A DNA stretch of 64,000 bases from Chelatococcus sp. HY11 (GTDB lineage Bacteria > Pseudomonadota > Alphaproteobacteria > Rhizobiales > Beijerinckiaceae). The translations under genes were made by a program, and so were the position numbers. The notes below the pieces were generated by a model. The model searched no databases, was not told the DNA's origin, and worked only from the letters and a program-made list of their open reading frames with translations. The stretch is from assembly GCF_018398335.1 (NCBI RefSeq), contig NZ_JAHBRX010000002.1, positions 372,001 through 436,000 on the forward strand. Direction: 5' to 3'. Positions 1-8,021 of this stretch are shown in pieces (the first letter of the stretch is position 1; the number at the start of each line of letters is the position of its first letter).

Positions 1-416
1 TCGTGGCGGCCACTGGCGAAATCGAGGTGCATACGGGGCCGATGAACGTGAACTGGGCCGGCCATGTCGGCGGCAGTGGCTTCGTGTGCCTTGGCAATGG
101 CCTGCCAGACCCGTCCGTGCTGGCCGCCATGCAGCGACGTTTTGTCGACGGGCACGGGCGGCCGATGGCGGAGCGGCTTCTGGCGACCCTGGAAGCCGTG
201 CGCGGCCATCTCGGACCCGAAAGCCCGCTTGTCTCCAGCTCACTTCTCGTGCGCTCCCCGCACGAGGCCGTTCATATCGATCTTCGGGTCGATCTCGCGC
301 GCGATCCGCCGGAAGCCGGCGGCTGCGCGCTGACTGATCTACGTCGTCTGTTTGACCGTTACCTGCCTCTCACTGAAATTTACCAGAAACGTTCCATGTC
401 GCCACATCCGACCTGA
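1..416 (+). CDS. DUF1028 family protein, C-terminal part (cut by window edge)
   Basis: The reading frame is open from the first complete codon at position 3, so the gene starts upstream and only about 137 C-terminal residues are visible. The segment aligns by eye with the C-terminal two thirds of the next gene: a GFVCLGNGL block (GFVAMGNGL in the neighbour), an AERLL block, an S-S-L-L-V stretch, a DLRVDLA block (DLRIDMA) and a DLRRLFDRY block (DLRRAFDAY). The two are therefore tandem paralogues, clearly diverged. DUF1028 (COG3342) is described as a putative Ntn-hydrolase family with no settled substrate. It ends 34 bases before the next start codon, so the two genes are probably co-transcribed. 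Confidence 0.8.
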   Translation, partial: VAATGEIEVHTGPMNVNWAGHVGGSGFVCLGNGLPDPSVLAAMQRRFVDGHGRPMAERLLATLEAVRGHLGPESPLVSSSLLVRSPHEAVHIDLRVDLARDPPEAGGCALTDLRRLFDRYLPLTEIYQKRSMSPHPT

Positions 417-450
417 TTGGCCGGGGGCGCCACGGCAAAGGAGGAATGAT

Positions 451-1155
451 ATGACCTTCACCATTGTCGCCCGTGACCCAGACACCAGGCAGCTCGGCAT
501 TTGCCTTGCCACGAGCCCCCTCGGCGTCGCATCTCGCTGTCCCCATGTCCGCGGCGGTGTCGCCGCCATTTCCTCCCAGTGCCACAGCAACTGGCGGCTC
601 GGCCACATCGGCCTCGATCTCGCCGCCCGTGGGCTGACGCCTGACGAGATCCTGCGCCTGCTCGCGAGCTACGATCCGCATTTCCATGATTACCGCCAGG
701 TCGGTATCGTGACGATCGACGGCGCCGCCGCGGCGCATAGCCCGCCCAAGGGTGCCGCCTGGACTGGCCATCGCGTGGGTCATGGATTCGTCGCGATGGG
801 TAACGGCCTCGCCGGTCGCCAAGTCGTCGATGCGATCCACGACAGCTTCGCGGGAGACCACGGCGTTGATTTCGCCGAGCGGCTTGTCCGCGCCATCGAG
901 GCCGGCTACGCCGCCGGCGGCGAGCCCAAGGGCCAGGCCTCCGCCGGCCTCGTCGTCTCCGCGCCGGACTGTGAGCGCCCCCTCGTCGACCTGCGTATCG
1001 ACATGGCCAGTCCATTGCCCAAGGACGGCGGCGACGCGGTCAAGGACCTGCGCCGCGCCTTCGATGCCTACAAGCCGCTTATTCCCTACTATGCCGACTA
1101 TTGGCTCGATCATCCCGAAGTCAGCTACACCGCGTGGCAGGAGAAGGCCGCCTGA
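451..1155 (+). CDS. DUF1028 family protein (putative Ntn-hydrolase fold)
   Basis: This 234-residue protein starts with the family-typical MTFTIVARDP. The ATG at 451 is chosen over the open frame further upstream because an AAAGGAGG ribosome-binding site lies at 437-444. Removing the initiator Met would expose Thr2, which fits an N-terminal nucleophile; that is an inference from the proposed Ntn-hydrolase relationship, not a demonstrated reaction. There is no signal peptide, so it should be cytoplasmic. It is the second copy of a tandem pair. In my recollection DUF1028 genes often sit near peptide transporters, RidA and amidohydrolase-type genes, all of which occur at the far end of this window, but a link across 48 kb is speculative. 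Confidence 0.85.
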   Translation: MTFTIVARDPDTRQLGICLATSPLGVASRCPHVRGGVAAISSQCHSNWRLGHIGLDLAARGLTPDEILRLLASYDPHFHDYRQVGIVTIDGAAAAHSPPKGAAWTGHRVGHGFVAMGNGLAGRQVVDAIHDSFAGDHGVDFAERLVRAIEAGYAAGGEPKGQASAGLVVSAPDCERPLVDLRIDMASPLPKDGGDAVKDLRRAFDAYKPLIPYYADYWLDHPEVSYTAWQEKAA

Positions 1156-1176
1156 TCGGCGAACCTCTCCCGATCA

Positions 1177-2955
1177 CTACGCGCCGACGTCGCCGGCAAT
1201 GCCCCGGCGTGCCTGGTCGAGCTCTTCGGAATAGCGGCGCAAAGCGTAGGCTTCCGTGAGTTCGCCCAGGACCTTCCGCTCGGCGAGATTGTCGATGACC
1301 GCCAGGGCGTCGGTCTCGGCCGCGTCGAAAGCGGCCATGGCCTCCTTCACGTTCATGGAGGGCAGGAGCACCTGGTCGCGGAAGACAACGATATCGGCGA
1401 GCGTATGCGCATCCGCGCCATCTTCGCTGCCGGCGGCGTGGGCCTGGGCAACCGAGGCGATCCCGACGTAGCGATCCCTGGCGTCGAGGACGATCGCCCG
1501 GGTCGCCGAACCGAGCGGGAAGGCCTTACAGAAGGCCTCGATCGGCATGTCGACGCGCGCGGTGCGGGTCGTCGGCCGCATCATGCGCCCGACGGTCAGA
1601 TTGCGGATCCATCCGACGTCATAGGGACTGCGGATCGTCTCTCCACGCAGATGCAGTCGCCATGTGGAGAACGAATAACCGAAGAACTCGCGCACGATCA
1701 TGCTCGACGCGATCGCAGCGCAGAGTGCGAGGCCGCCGACACCAATGCTGCCCGTTGTTTCCAGCGTGAGAAATGTCATCGTCATCGGCCCTCCGACGAC
1801 AGCGACCGCAAGCGCGCTCATGCCCACAAACGCCGAGGTATTGATGTGCATGTCGAAGGCCGGCCAAGCCAACAGCAAAGCGCCGCCGAAAAGCTTGCCG
1901 AGCAGGGCCCCGAGGAACAGCGAGGCGAAGAACAGACCACCGCGAAAACCGCACCCCAGACAGATTGCCGAAGCAAGGGCCTTGAGCAAGAACACGCCCG
2001 CGAGAATGGCGAGCGGCGTATGGCTGTTGAGTTCGACCAGAAGCGCCCCGTGGCCGGCGGACAGCACCTGTGGCGTCAGCAGCGCCATAGCCCCGAGCAC
2101 CGCGCCGCCGACCGCCGGACGCAGCAGGACAGGAATACGCGTATAGCCGACCCACCGCTCGACGATCGACACACCGCGCATGATGCCGATGCCGACGAAG
2201 CCCGCGATGACGCCGAGCAGGATGTAGAGCGGAAAGTCGATCGTCGTGACCGCCGGCAGCGGATCAAACTGCAGGGGTACGGTCACGCGGCCCATCAAAT
2301 CGGTGACCAGCATCGCCGTGAAGGCAGCCACCATCACCGGCGCCGCCGTGGCGATCGAATAAGCGCCTATGATCAGCTCGAAGGCATAGAACCCGCCGGC
2401 GATGGGCGCGTTGAACGCGGCGGAGATGGCCGCCGCAGTACCGCAGCCAACCAGCACGCGCATGTCCTGTCGCCTGAGACGCAACGCACGGCCGGCGCGG
2501 GAGGCAAGCGCGCCGCCAATCTGCGTATAGCCGGCCTCGAGACCGACGGATGCTCCGACACCATTGGAGAGAACCGTCTGGCCCGCGACGACAAGGCTGT
2601 CGCGCGTCGACATCACCCCTCCGTGCAGAGCGTTCGCCTCGATCGGATCGACAGCGACCCGGGCCTTTCGCAGACGCATCCAATAGGCGATGGCGCCAAG
2701 AAAAAGTCCGCCCACGGCGGGGACGAAGAAGCTGTAGGTCGGCAGATAGGTCGCGGCGCTCAGACCCTGATCAAGCGCGACGCCGAACAGGACATAATGT
2801 GCGAGATGGGCAATGCGGCTCATGGCCACGACCGCGACCGCCGCCGCGCAGCCGATCCCCGCCGCGACGACAACGAGCAGAAACTCGCTGCGCCGCACCA
2901 GTGAACGGATGCGTTGCCGCCATTCATCCGGCGTTTGGAGAAGGGGAATGGTCAT
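1177..2955 (-). CDS. ClC-family chloride channel/transporter with C-terminal CBS-like region
   Basis: This 592-residue protein has a voltage-gated ClC core of roughly 10-12 membrane segments (residues about 20-430). It is followed by a cytoplasmic tail of about 150 residues that looks like a CBS-domain pair. The second selectivity motif reads GVGASVGLEAG in place of the canonical GREGP; it keeps the gating glutamate but not the following Gly-Pro. A later GGLFFASLFLGALLG block matches the GxFxP region. The first motif, GSGIP, is not recognisable; the corresponding place reads ANALHGG. ClC proteins move chloride or other anions through the inner membrane, some in exchange for protons; which mode applies here cannot be told. 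It converges on the DUF1028 gene and diverges from larA. Confidence 0.88.
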   Translation of the reverse strand: MTIPLLQTPDEWRQRIRSLVRRSEFLLVVVAAGIGCAAAVAVVAMSRIAHLAHYVLFGVALDQGLSAATYLPTYSFFVPAVGGLFLGAIAYWMRLRKARVAVDPIEANALHGGVMSTRDSLVVAGQTVLSNGVGASVGLEAGYTQIGGALASRAGRALRLRRQDMRVLVGCGTAAAISAAFNAPIAGGFYAFELIIGAYSIATAAPVMVAAFTAMLVTDLMGRVTVPLQFDPLPAVTTIDFPLYILLGVIAGFVGIGIMRGVSIVERWVGYTRIPVLLRPAVGGAVLGAMALLTPQVLSAGHGALLVELNSHTPLAILAGVFLLKALASAICLGCGFRGGLFFASLFLGALLGKLFGGALLLAWPAFDMHINTSAFVGMSALAVAVVGGPMTMTFLTLETTGSIGVGGLALCAAIASSMIVREFFGYSFSTWRLHLRGETIRSPYDVGWIRNLTVGRMMRPTTRTARVDMPIEAFCKAFPLGSATRAIVLDARDRYVGIASVAQAHAAGSEDGADAHTLADIVVFRDQVLLPSMNVKEAMAAFDAAETDALAVIDNLAERKVLGELTEAYALRRYSEELDQARRGIAGDVGA

Positions 2956-3200
2956 GGAAACCGATTGACCCGAGACGACACGAATGGGGCGGCTTTCACA
3001 GGCGCCGATGTGTTCACTTACCGCACAATCACACGGCCCGCCATGAGGAGAGCGACAATCGCCGCGTCCTTCGCATCTCGTCCTCCCGGGCGATTTCTGA
3101 CGGCAGCCACAAGCGACGACGCTCGGATACGCCAGCCTTGACGGATCCCGTGCAGTGCGTTCAGTGACTATTCTGGATATTTCCGAGGGCCAGCACGATC

Positions 3201-4496
3201 ATGGACAATTCTCAGCCGCTATCGCTCGCCTATGGCCGGGGCCATCTGCCGATCAGCTTGCCGGGCGATGTGGATGTGACGGTGATTCGCAAGGCGGTGC
3301 TGCCGAAGCTGCCCGACCAGGAGCGGGCGATCCGTGACGCGTTCGAAAAGCCCATCGGCGCGCGCCCGCTCTCTGAGCTCGCGCAAGGCAAAGGCAGCGC
3401 CTGCATCCTGGTCTGCGACATCACGCGCCCTGTGCCGAACAGGCTTTTCCTGCGGCCCATGATCGAAACCATCATCGCGGGCGGCGTGCCGGCGGATCGC
3501 ATCACGGTCCTTGTCGCGACAGGCCTCCACCGCCCGAACGAGGGTGAAGAACTCGCGGAACTGATCGGCGATCCCTGGGTCCTGTCGCAGATCCGGGTCG
3601 AGAACCACTTCGCCCGTGATGATGAGGCGCATATCGACCTCGGTCCCACTCCGACACGCCAAACACCTGTGAAGATCGACCGGCGCTTCGTCGAGGCGGA
3701 CCTGCGCATTGCCACGGGGCTCGTCGAGCCGCATTTCATGGCGGGCTGGTCGGGCGGCCGCAAGGTGGTGGCGCCGGGCGTCGCCGGCCATGAGACGATC
3801 CGCACTTTCCACTCCGCCCGTTTCATGGCCGATCCGCTGGCCGTGCAATGCAACCTCGTCGGCAACCCGCTGCATGAGGAACAGCTCGAGATCGTTCGCA
3901 AGATCGGCGAGATCTACGCGCTGAACACGGTGCTCGATGAGGACCGCGACCTCGTGCATGTCACCTTCGGCGAGATCATCGAGAGCCACCTCGCGGCGGT
4001 CTCCTTCATCAATGCGGCAACGCGTATCCCCGTCGGCCGGCAGTTCGGCACGGTCGTCACCTCCTCCGCCGGCTACCCCCTCGACAAGACTTACTACCAG
4101 ACCATCAAGGGCATGGTGACGCCGCTCGACATCCTGGCGCCCGGCGGCACGTTGATCATCGCGTCGGAATGCTCGGAAGGCTTCGGCTCGCATGAGTTCC
4201 GCGAGGCGCAGGAGCGGCTCGTCGCACTGGGGCCCGAGCGTTTCCTCGCGACGCTCAAGGCCAAGTCGCTGGCTGATATCGACGAATGGCAGACGCAGAT
4301 GCAGCTCAAGCCGCTGAATGCCGGCCGCGTCGTTCTCTATACAACCGGCCTCGACGATGCCGACAAGGCCGCGACGGGCGTGGAGATCACCACCACGCTT
4401 GACGCGGCCATCGCGGAAAGCATCAGCCGCCACGGCGACCGCAGCGTCGCCATCATTCCCGAAGGGCCTTATGTGGTTCCGGTCGTCGCGGCATGA
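3201..4496 (+). CDS. larA: Nickel-dependent lactate racemase-family enzyme LarA
   Basis: This 431-residue protein of the LarA/DUF2088 family racemises 2-hydroxy acids with the nickel-pincer nucleotide cofactor bound to a lysine. The expected active-site residues are present at nearly the numbering of the Lactobacillus plantarum enzyme: His110 in TGLHRP, His178 in EPHFMAG, Lys188 in GGRKVVAPG and His204. A DITRP block lies at 73-77. Cofactor-making genes larC, larE and larB follow directly, with a 4-base overlap to larC. LarA homologues act on malate and other short hydroxy acids as well as lactate, so the substrate is open. The start follows a GAGGG-like site; the 245 bases upstream separate it from the divergent ClC gene. 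Confidence 0.93.
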   Translation: MDNSQPLSLAYGRGHLPISLPGDVDVTVIRKAVLPKLPDQERAIRDAFEKPIGARPLSELAQGKGSACILVCDITRPVPNRLFLRPMIETIIAGGVPADRITVLVATGLHRPNEGEELAELIGDPWVLSQIRVENHFARDDEAHIDLGPTPTRQTPVKIDRRFVEADLRIATGLVEPHFMAGWSGGRKVVAPGVAGHETIRTFHSARFMADPLAVQCNLVGNPLHEEQLEIVRKIGEIYALNTVLDEDRDLVHVTFGEIIESHLAAVSFINAATRIPVGRQFGTVVTSSAGYPLDKTYYQTIKGMVTPLDILAPGGTLIIASECSEGFGSHEFREAQERLVALGPERFLATLKAKSLADIDEWQTQMQLKPLNAGRVVLYTTGLDDADKAATGVEITTTLDAAIAESISRHGDRSVAIIPEGPYVVPVVAA

Positions 4497-5911
4497 GCGA
4501 GGGCATAGCCCATATCCACCTCGACGCGGTCGGCGGCGTCGCTGGCGACATGTTCTGCGCGGCGCTCATCGACACGTTTCCGCATCTGATGGAGCGGGTG
4601 CTGGCGGATCTGGGAGCGGTGCTGCCTGAGGAGGCCGGGCAACCGGTGCTGACGGCTGGCACGAGCTGCGCGATCCGCGTGCGGCGCTTCGCGCTCCAGA
4701 CCGCGCGACCACCGGAGGCGCACCGTCGCCACGAACACGCCAACGACCATCCGGCCGGCGGCCGTCACGGCGCGGCCGCGCATCCGCATCACCATAATCA
4801 CCGCCACCCTCATTATGACGATGAGCCGCTCAAAACTGGTCACGCGGCCCGCGAGCCTGCGAAGGACCCGCATGCGGGCCACGGGCCCGGCAGCCGCTTT
4901 ACGGATATGGTCGCCCGTATCGAGGCAGCCAACCTGCGGCCGGGCGCGGCTCTCCACGCCCTCGCGATCCTGCGCATTCTGGCGGAGGCAGAGGCTTTCA
5001 TCCACGGGGTGACCGTGGATGACGTCCATTTCCATGAGATCGGCGACTGGGACTCACTGGCGGACGTCGTCGCCGCCGGCTCGATCATCGCCGCCCTGCC
5101 AGGGACGCGGTGGACCGTCTCCGCGCTGCCTCGGGGCGCGGGCGTCGTGCGGACCCAGCACGGGCTTCTGCCTGTGCCGGCGCCGGCGACCGCGCATATC
5201 CTGATCGGCTTTCCATTCCGTGATGACGGCGTGGCCGGCGAGCGGGTGACTCCCACCGGCGCGGCCATCCTCAAGCATCTGATCGCAGCGCCTGACGAAG
5301 CGGCCACAGCCGCCGGCCGGCTCGTCGCCACCGGCACCGGGGCGGGCATGCGCGATCTCAAGGTCATGCCCAATATCCTGCGTGCGCTCGCCTTCAGCGC
5401 GCCCACCGCAACCGCAGCAAAAGATCCGACGGCTCAGGCCTCGCTCGTGCAAGACCAGCTCGTGCAAGACCAGCTCGCAGGGGACGAAGTGGTCGTGATG
5501 GCTTTCGACATCGACGACATGACCGGTGAGGAGATCGCGGTCGCCGCCGACAGGCTGCGCGCCACGTCCGGCGTGCGCGATGTCATTGTCGCGACCGCCT
5601 CGGGCAAGAAGGGGCGGCCCGTCCAGACCTTCCGGCTCCTTGTCGAGCCACCGCGGCGCGAGGCGGTGGCGCAGGTCTGTTTTCTCGAAACCACGACCCT
5701 TGGCCTGCGCTGGCATGGGGCGGCACGTCAGATTTTGCAGAGGGCCGCTGTCACGCTGGAATATGAAGGCGTGGCGCTGCCGGCCAAGGAAGCCCTGCGG
5801 CCGGATGGCGGCACGACAATCAAGGTCGAAAGCGACGCGCTCGCCGCCACCGATGGTCTTGCCGCCCGCCGTCGCCTGGCCGCGGCGACAACCCGCCGGG
5901 AGAAGCCATGA
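4493..5911 (+). CDS. larC: Nickel-pincer cofactor nickel-insertion protein LarC (DUF111)
   Basis: This 472-residue protein begins with the family motif HLDAVGGVAGDM. LarC is the CTP-dependent cyclometallase that inserts nickel into the pyridinium dithiocarboxylate nucleotide. A His-rich stretch at about residues 80-125 (about fifteen His, with several Asp and Glu) is likely a nickel store or sensor region. In L. plantarum larC is read through a ribosomal frameshift; here it is one uninterrupted frame. Around residues 317-327 the protein carries a doubled LVQDQ, encoded by a 15-bp tandem repeat at 5444-5473. It overlaps larA by ATGA at its start and larE by ATGA at its end, so translation is coupled. 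Confidence 0.93.
   Translation: MSEGIAHIHLDAVGGVAGDMFCAALIDTFPHLMERVLADLGAVLPEEAGQPVLTAGTSCAIRVRRFALQTARPPEAHRRHEHANDHPAGGRHGAAAHPHHHNHRHPHYDDEPLKTGHAAREPAKDPHAGHGPGSRFTDMVARIEAANLRPGAALHALAILRILAEAEAFIHGVTVDDVHFHEIGDWDSLADVVAAGSIIAALPGTRWTVSALPRGAGVVRTQHGLLPVPAPATAHILIGFPFRDDGVAGERVTPTGAAILKHLIAAPDEAATAAGRLVATGTGAGMRDLKVMPNILRALAFSAPTATAAKDPTAQASLVQDQLVQDQLAGDEVVVMAFDIDDMTGEEIAVAADRLRATSGVRDVIVATASGKKGRPVQTFRLLVEPPRREAVAQVCFLETTTLGLRWHGAARQILQRAAVTLEYEGVALPAKEALRPDGGTTIKVESDALAATDGLAARRRLAAATTRREKP
5444..5473 (+). repeat. 15-bp tandem repeat, two copies, inside larC
   Basis: The unit CTCGTGCAAGACCAG occurs twice in direct succession, followed by CTCG. It keeps the reading frame and encodes LVQDQ-LVQDQ in the linker between two conserved parts of LarC. 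Slippage would add or remove five residues without a frameshift. Confidence 0.9.
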
Positions 5912-6723
5912 CGGACGCTCTCGTCACGGAAGCCGGTGTCATCGGCGCTGAGGAGCGCCTGCGCGCCGTTCTCGCGGATCTCCAGCCGCTGGCCATCGCC
6001 GTTTCGGGCGGCGTGGACAGCATGACGCTGGCCTATGTCGCCCATCTCTGGCATCCCCTGACGGCCCGAATGGTTCACGCCGTCTCCCCCGCTGTTCCGG
6101 CCGCGGCGACGGCCCGGGTCGAGGCGCATGCCGCACGCCATGGATGGGCACTCGATGTGGTGGGCGCCGGCGAGTTCGATGATCCCGACTACATCAGCAA
6201 TCCGGTCAACCGCTGCTACTTCTGCAAGACGCATCTCTATGATCGTATCCGGGGGTTGAGCGGGGAAGCGGTCATTGCGTCCGGTGCCAATCTCGACGAT
6301 CTCGACGATTACCGGCCTGGACTGATCGCAGCCAAGGAGCGATCGGTCATCCATCCCTATATCGAGGCTTCCATGGACAAGGCTGCGGTCCGCGCGCTCG
6401 CCGCCGTCCATGGGCTCGACGATCTCGCCGAACTGCCGGCCCAGCCCTGCCTGTCGAGCCGCATCGAGACGGGGCTGACCGTCCGCGCGGAGGACCTCGC
6501 CTTCGTGGAGGCGGTGGAAGCGCGCCTTGCGGAGGTGATCGGCATTGGTGAAAGAAAGACGATGCCCCTGCGCTGCCGGGTCACGCATCAGGGCATCGTC
6601 ATCGAATGCGACGTGGACACGGAAACGGTCATGGCCATCGTCGGCGACATGTGCCGGGACGCGGGCCGCCATTTCGCCGGCATTCGCCCCTACAGGCGCG
6701 GATCGGCCTTTCTGAGGGCATGA
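5908..6723 (+). CDS. larE: ATP-dependent sulfur transferase LarE
   Basis: This 271-residue PP-loop ATPase (SGGVDS at residues 33-38) adenylates the pyridinium biscarboxylate nucleotide and converts its carboxylates to thiocarboxylates for the nickel-pincer cofactor. The sacrificial-cysteine position of L. plantarum LarE corresponds to Cys181 in QPCLSSRI. Two more cysteines are present at 103 and 106 in NRCYFCKTH. The CxxC-plus-C pattern is that of LarE proteins reported to hold a [4Fe-4S] cluster and to transfer sulfide without consuming the protein; that this one does so is inference. Start and stop are tightly linked to larC and larB. Confidence 0.93.
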   Translation: MTDALVTEAGVIGAEERLRAVLADLQPLAIAVSGGVDSMTLAYVAHLWHPLTARMVHAVSPAVPAAATARVEAHAARHGWALDVVGAGEFDDPDYISNPVNRCYFCKTHLYDRIRGLSGEAVIASGANLDDLDDYRPGLIAAKERSVIHPYIEASMDKAAVRALAAVHGLDDLAELPAQPCLSSRIETGLTVRAEDLAFVEAVEARLAEVIGIGERKTMPLRCRVTHQGIVIECDVDTETVMAIVGDMCRDAGRHFAGIRPYRRGSAFLRA

Positions 6724-6741
6724 CCGGGGCGGATTTTCATC

Positions 6742-7407
6742 ATGGCGGATTTCATCATGGATTGGGAGCGGGAGACGCGCACCGGCGTGCCGGAAGCCGT
6801 GTTCTGCGCCGGCAAGACGGTCGATGACATCGCCGCGATCATCACGGCCGCGCGCGTGCAGGACAGGCCCCTCCTGTTGACGCGCCTCACGCCGGAGATG
6901 TGGGCGAGCCTTCCCGAGGCGAGCCGCGCCGGCCTCGACTACGACGCGCGCTCACGGACCGCCTGTCTCGGGCGGCGAGACGCGGGGTCTCGATCATCGC
7001 GGTCCGTGGTGATCGTCGCCGCCGGCACATCCGACCTTAGCGTCGCGCTGGAAGCGCAACGCACGCTCTGGTTCCATGGCATCGACGCCCCCCTGGTCGC
7101 CGATGTCGGCGTGGCCGGGCTCTGGCGGCTGATGGCGCGGATCGAGGATATCCGGCGCCACGACGTCGTCATCGCGGTCGCCGGCATGGAAGGCGCCCTG
7201 TTCAGCGTTCTCGCCGGCCTCGTCAAGGCGCCCGTCATCGCCGTTCCGACCTCGGTCGGCTATGGCGTCGCGGCGGGCGGGCAGGCCGCGCTCAGCACGG
7301 CGCTCGCCAGTTGCTCACCCGGCATCGCCACGGTCAATATCGACGGTGGCTTCTCCGCGGCTGTCCTTGCGAAGAAAATGATCTATATCGGAATGACCGA
7401 TACTTGA
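6742..7407 (+). CDS. larB: Nickel-pincer cofactor biosynthesis protein LarB
   Basis: This 221-residue protein of the LarB/AIR-carboxylase-like (PurE-related) family carboxylates and hydrolyses nicotinic acid adenine dinucleotide, the first step of nickel-pincer cofactor synthesis. The N-terminal motif RETRTGVPEAVFCAGKT and the C-terminal CSPGIATVNIDGGF block are typical; Cys191 in ASCSPG matches the catalytic cysteine. It lies 18 bases after larE and is the last gene of the lar operon. An in-frame ATG at 6757 is a possible alternative start. The order A-C-E-B differs from L. plantarum, where B precedes C and E. Confidence 0.93.
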   Translation: MADFIMDWERETRTGVPEAVFCAGKTVDDIAAIITAARVQDRPLLLTRLTPEMWASLPEASRAGLDYDARSRTACLGRRDAGSRSSRSVVIVAAGTSDLSVALEAQRTLWFHGIDAPLVADVGVAGLWRLMARIEDIRRHDVVIAVAGMEGALFSVLAGLVKAPVIAVPTSVGYGVAAGGQAALSTALASCSPGIATVNIDGGFSAAVLAKKMIYIGMTDT

Positions 7408-7441
7408 GGGCAACCAGTCCGGAGCAGCATCTCCGTCGGCG

Positions 7442-7933
7442 CTATGCCAGCAACAGCGCCGTGCCATAGAGCCCGATCGCGAAGACGACATGTGCGATGA
7501 TGCTGAGCGCCTTGGCTTTCATGGGGTTGGGCGCGCGATTGCAGGCGATGCCGTTCCCCATGCAGGGCTGCATGACGAACCAGCCCAGGCCGACCGTCGC
7601 CAGCCCGACGATCAACGCCGGGCCGAAGGTCGGCTGGCTCGCCCATGCCGTGCCCCAGATGGCGAGCAAGGCAACGGCAAAGGAGATGCCGACCACGTAG
7701 TGCATGATCCAGCCGATGGCGTCTTCGCTTGGCAGCGGCGCTGACTTCGCAACCCCCTCGGGATGAACGAATGTGAGGCGGGACATATGGCCGAACCAGC
7801 GACCGGGCAATTTCCACGAAGGGGCCGCCCCCTGGAGGGCAAAGCGCAGTACCTGCTGCCAGATATCGAAAAGTAGCGTTGCGCCGATCCCGATAGGGAT
7901 CGCCTTGGCTATCAACTCTGAGACCCCGCCCAT
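7442..7933 (-). CDS. DUF2938 family inner-membrane protein
   Basis: This 163-residue hydrophobic protein has four predicted membrane helices (about residues 8-30, 70-95, 103-125 and 140-163). A conserved-looking loop with a GWFVMQPCMGNGIACNR segment lies between helices 3 and 4. The pattern and length match the DUF2938 family, whose role is unknown. It converges on larB with only 34 bases between the stop codons. The next gene upstream on the same strand is the MBL hydrolase, 88 bases away, so the two may share a transcript. Confidence 0.7.
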   Translation of the reverse strand: MGGVSELIAKAIPIGIGATLLFDIWQQVLRFALQGAAPSWKLPGRWFGHMSRLTFVHPEGVAKSAPLPSEDAIGWIMHYVVGISFAVALLAIWGTAWASQPTFGPALIVGLATVGLGWFVMQPCMGNGIACNRAPNPMKAKALSIIAHVVFAIGLYGTALLLA

Positions 7934-8021
7934 GGATGCTTCCTCGCTTGTTCTGCGCTGTCTCTGTGATCGATTTTCCGATCATGCGCAATGCGCGAGG
8001 ATCCTTTGGAGGCTGACTTTT

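Noticed and set aside
370-1113. Long minus-strand open frame across the DUF1028 gene
   Set aside because: It is a mirror of the coding strand in GC-rich DNA; its product is Asp/Gly/Arg-rich with no family pattern.
1405-2904. 499-codon plus-strand open frame opposite the ClC gene
   Set aside because: The product is an Arg/Asp/His-rich sequence without structure; the opposite strand encodes a clear membrane protein.
3138-3174. Possible sigma-70 promoter (TTGACG ... TATTCT) for larA
   Set aside because: The spacing between the boxes is about 25 bases, too long for a normal promoter; no better pair was found.
5444-5473. Direct repeats as a possible CRISPR or attachment site
   Set aside because: Two contiguous 15-bp copies in frame within larC, without spacers or a nearby integrase; simple tandem duplication.
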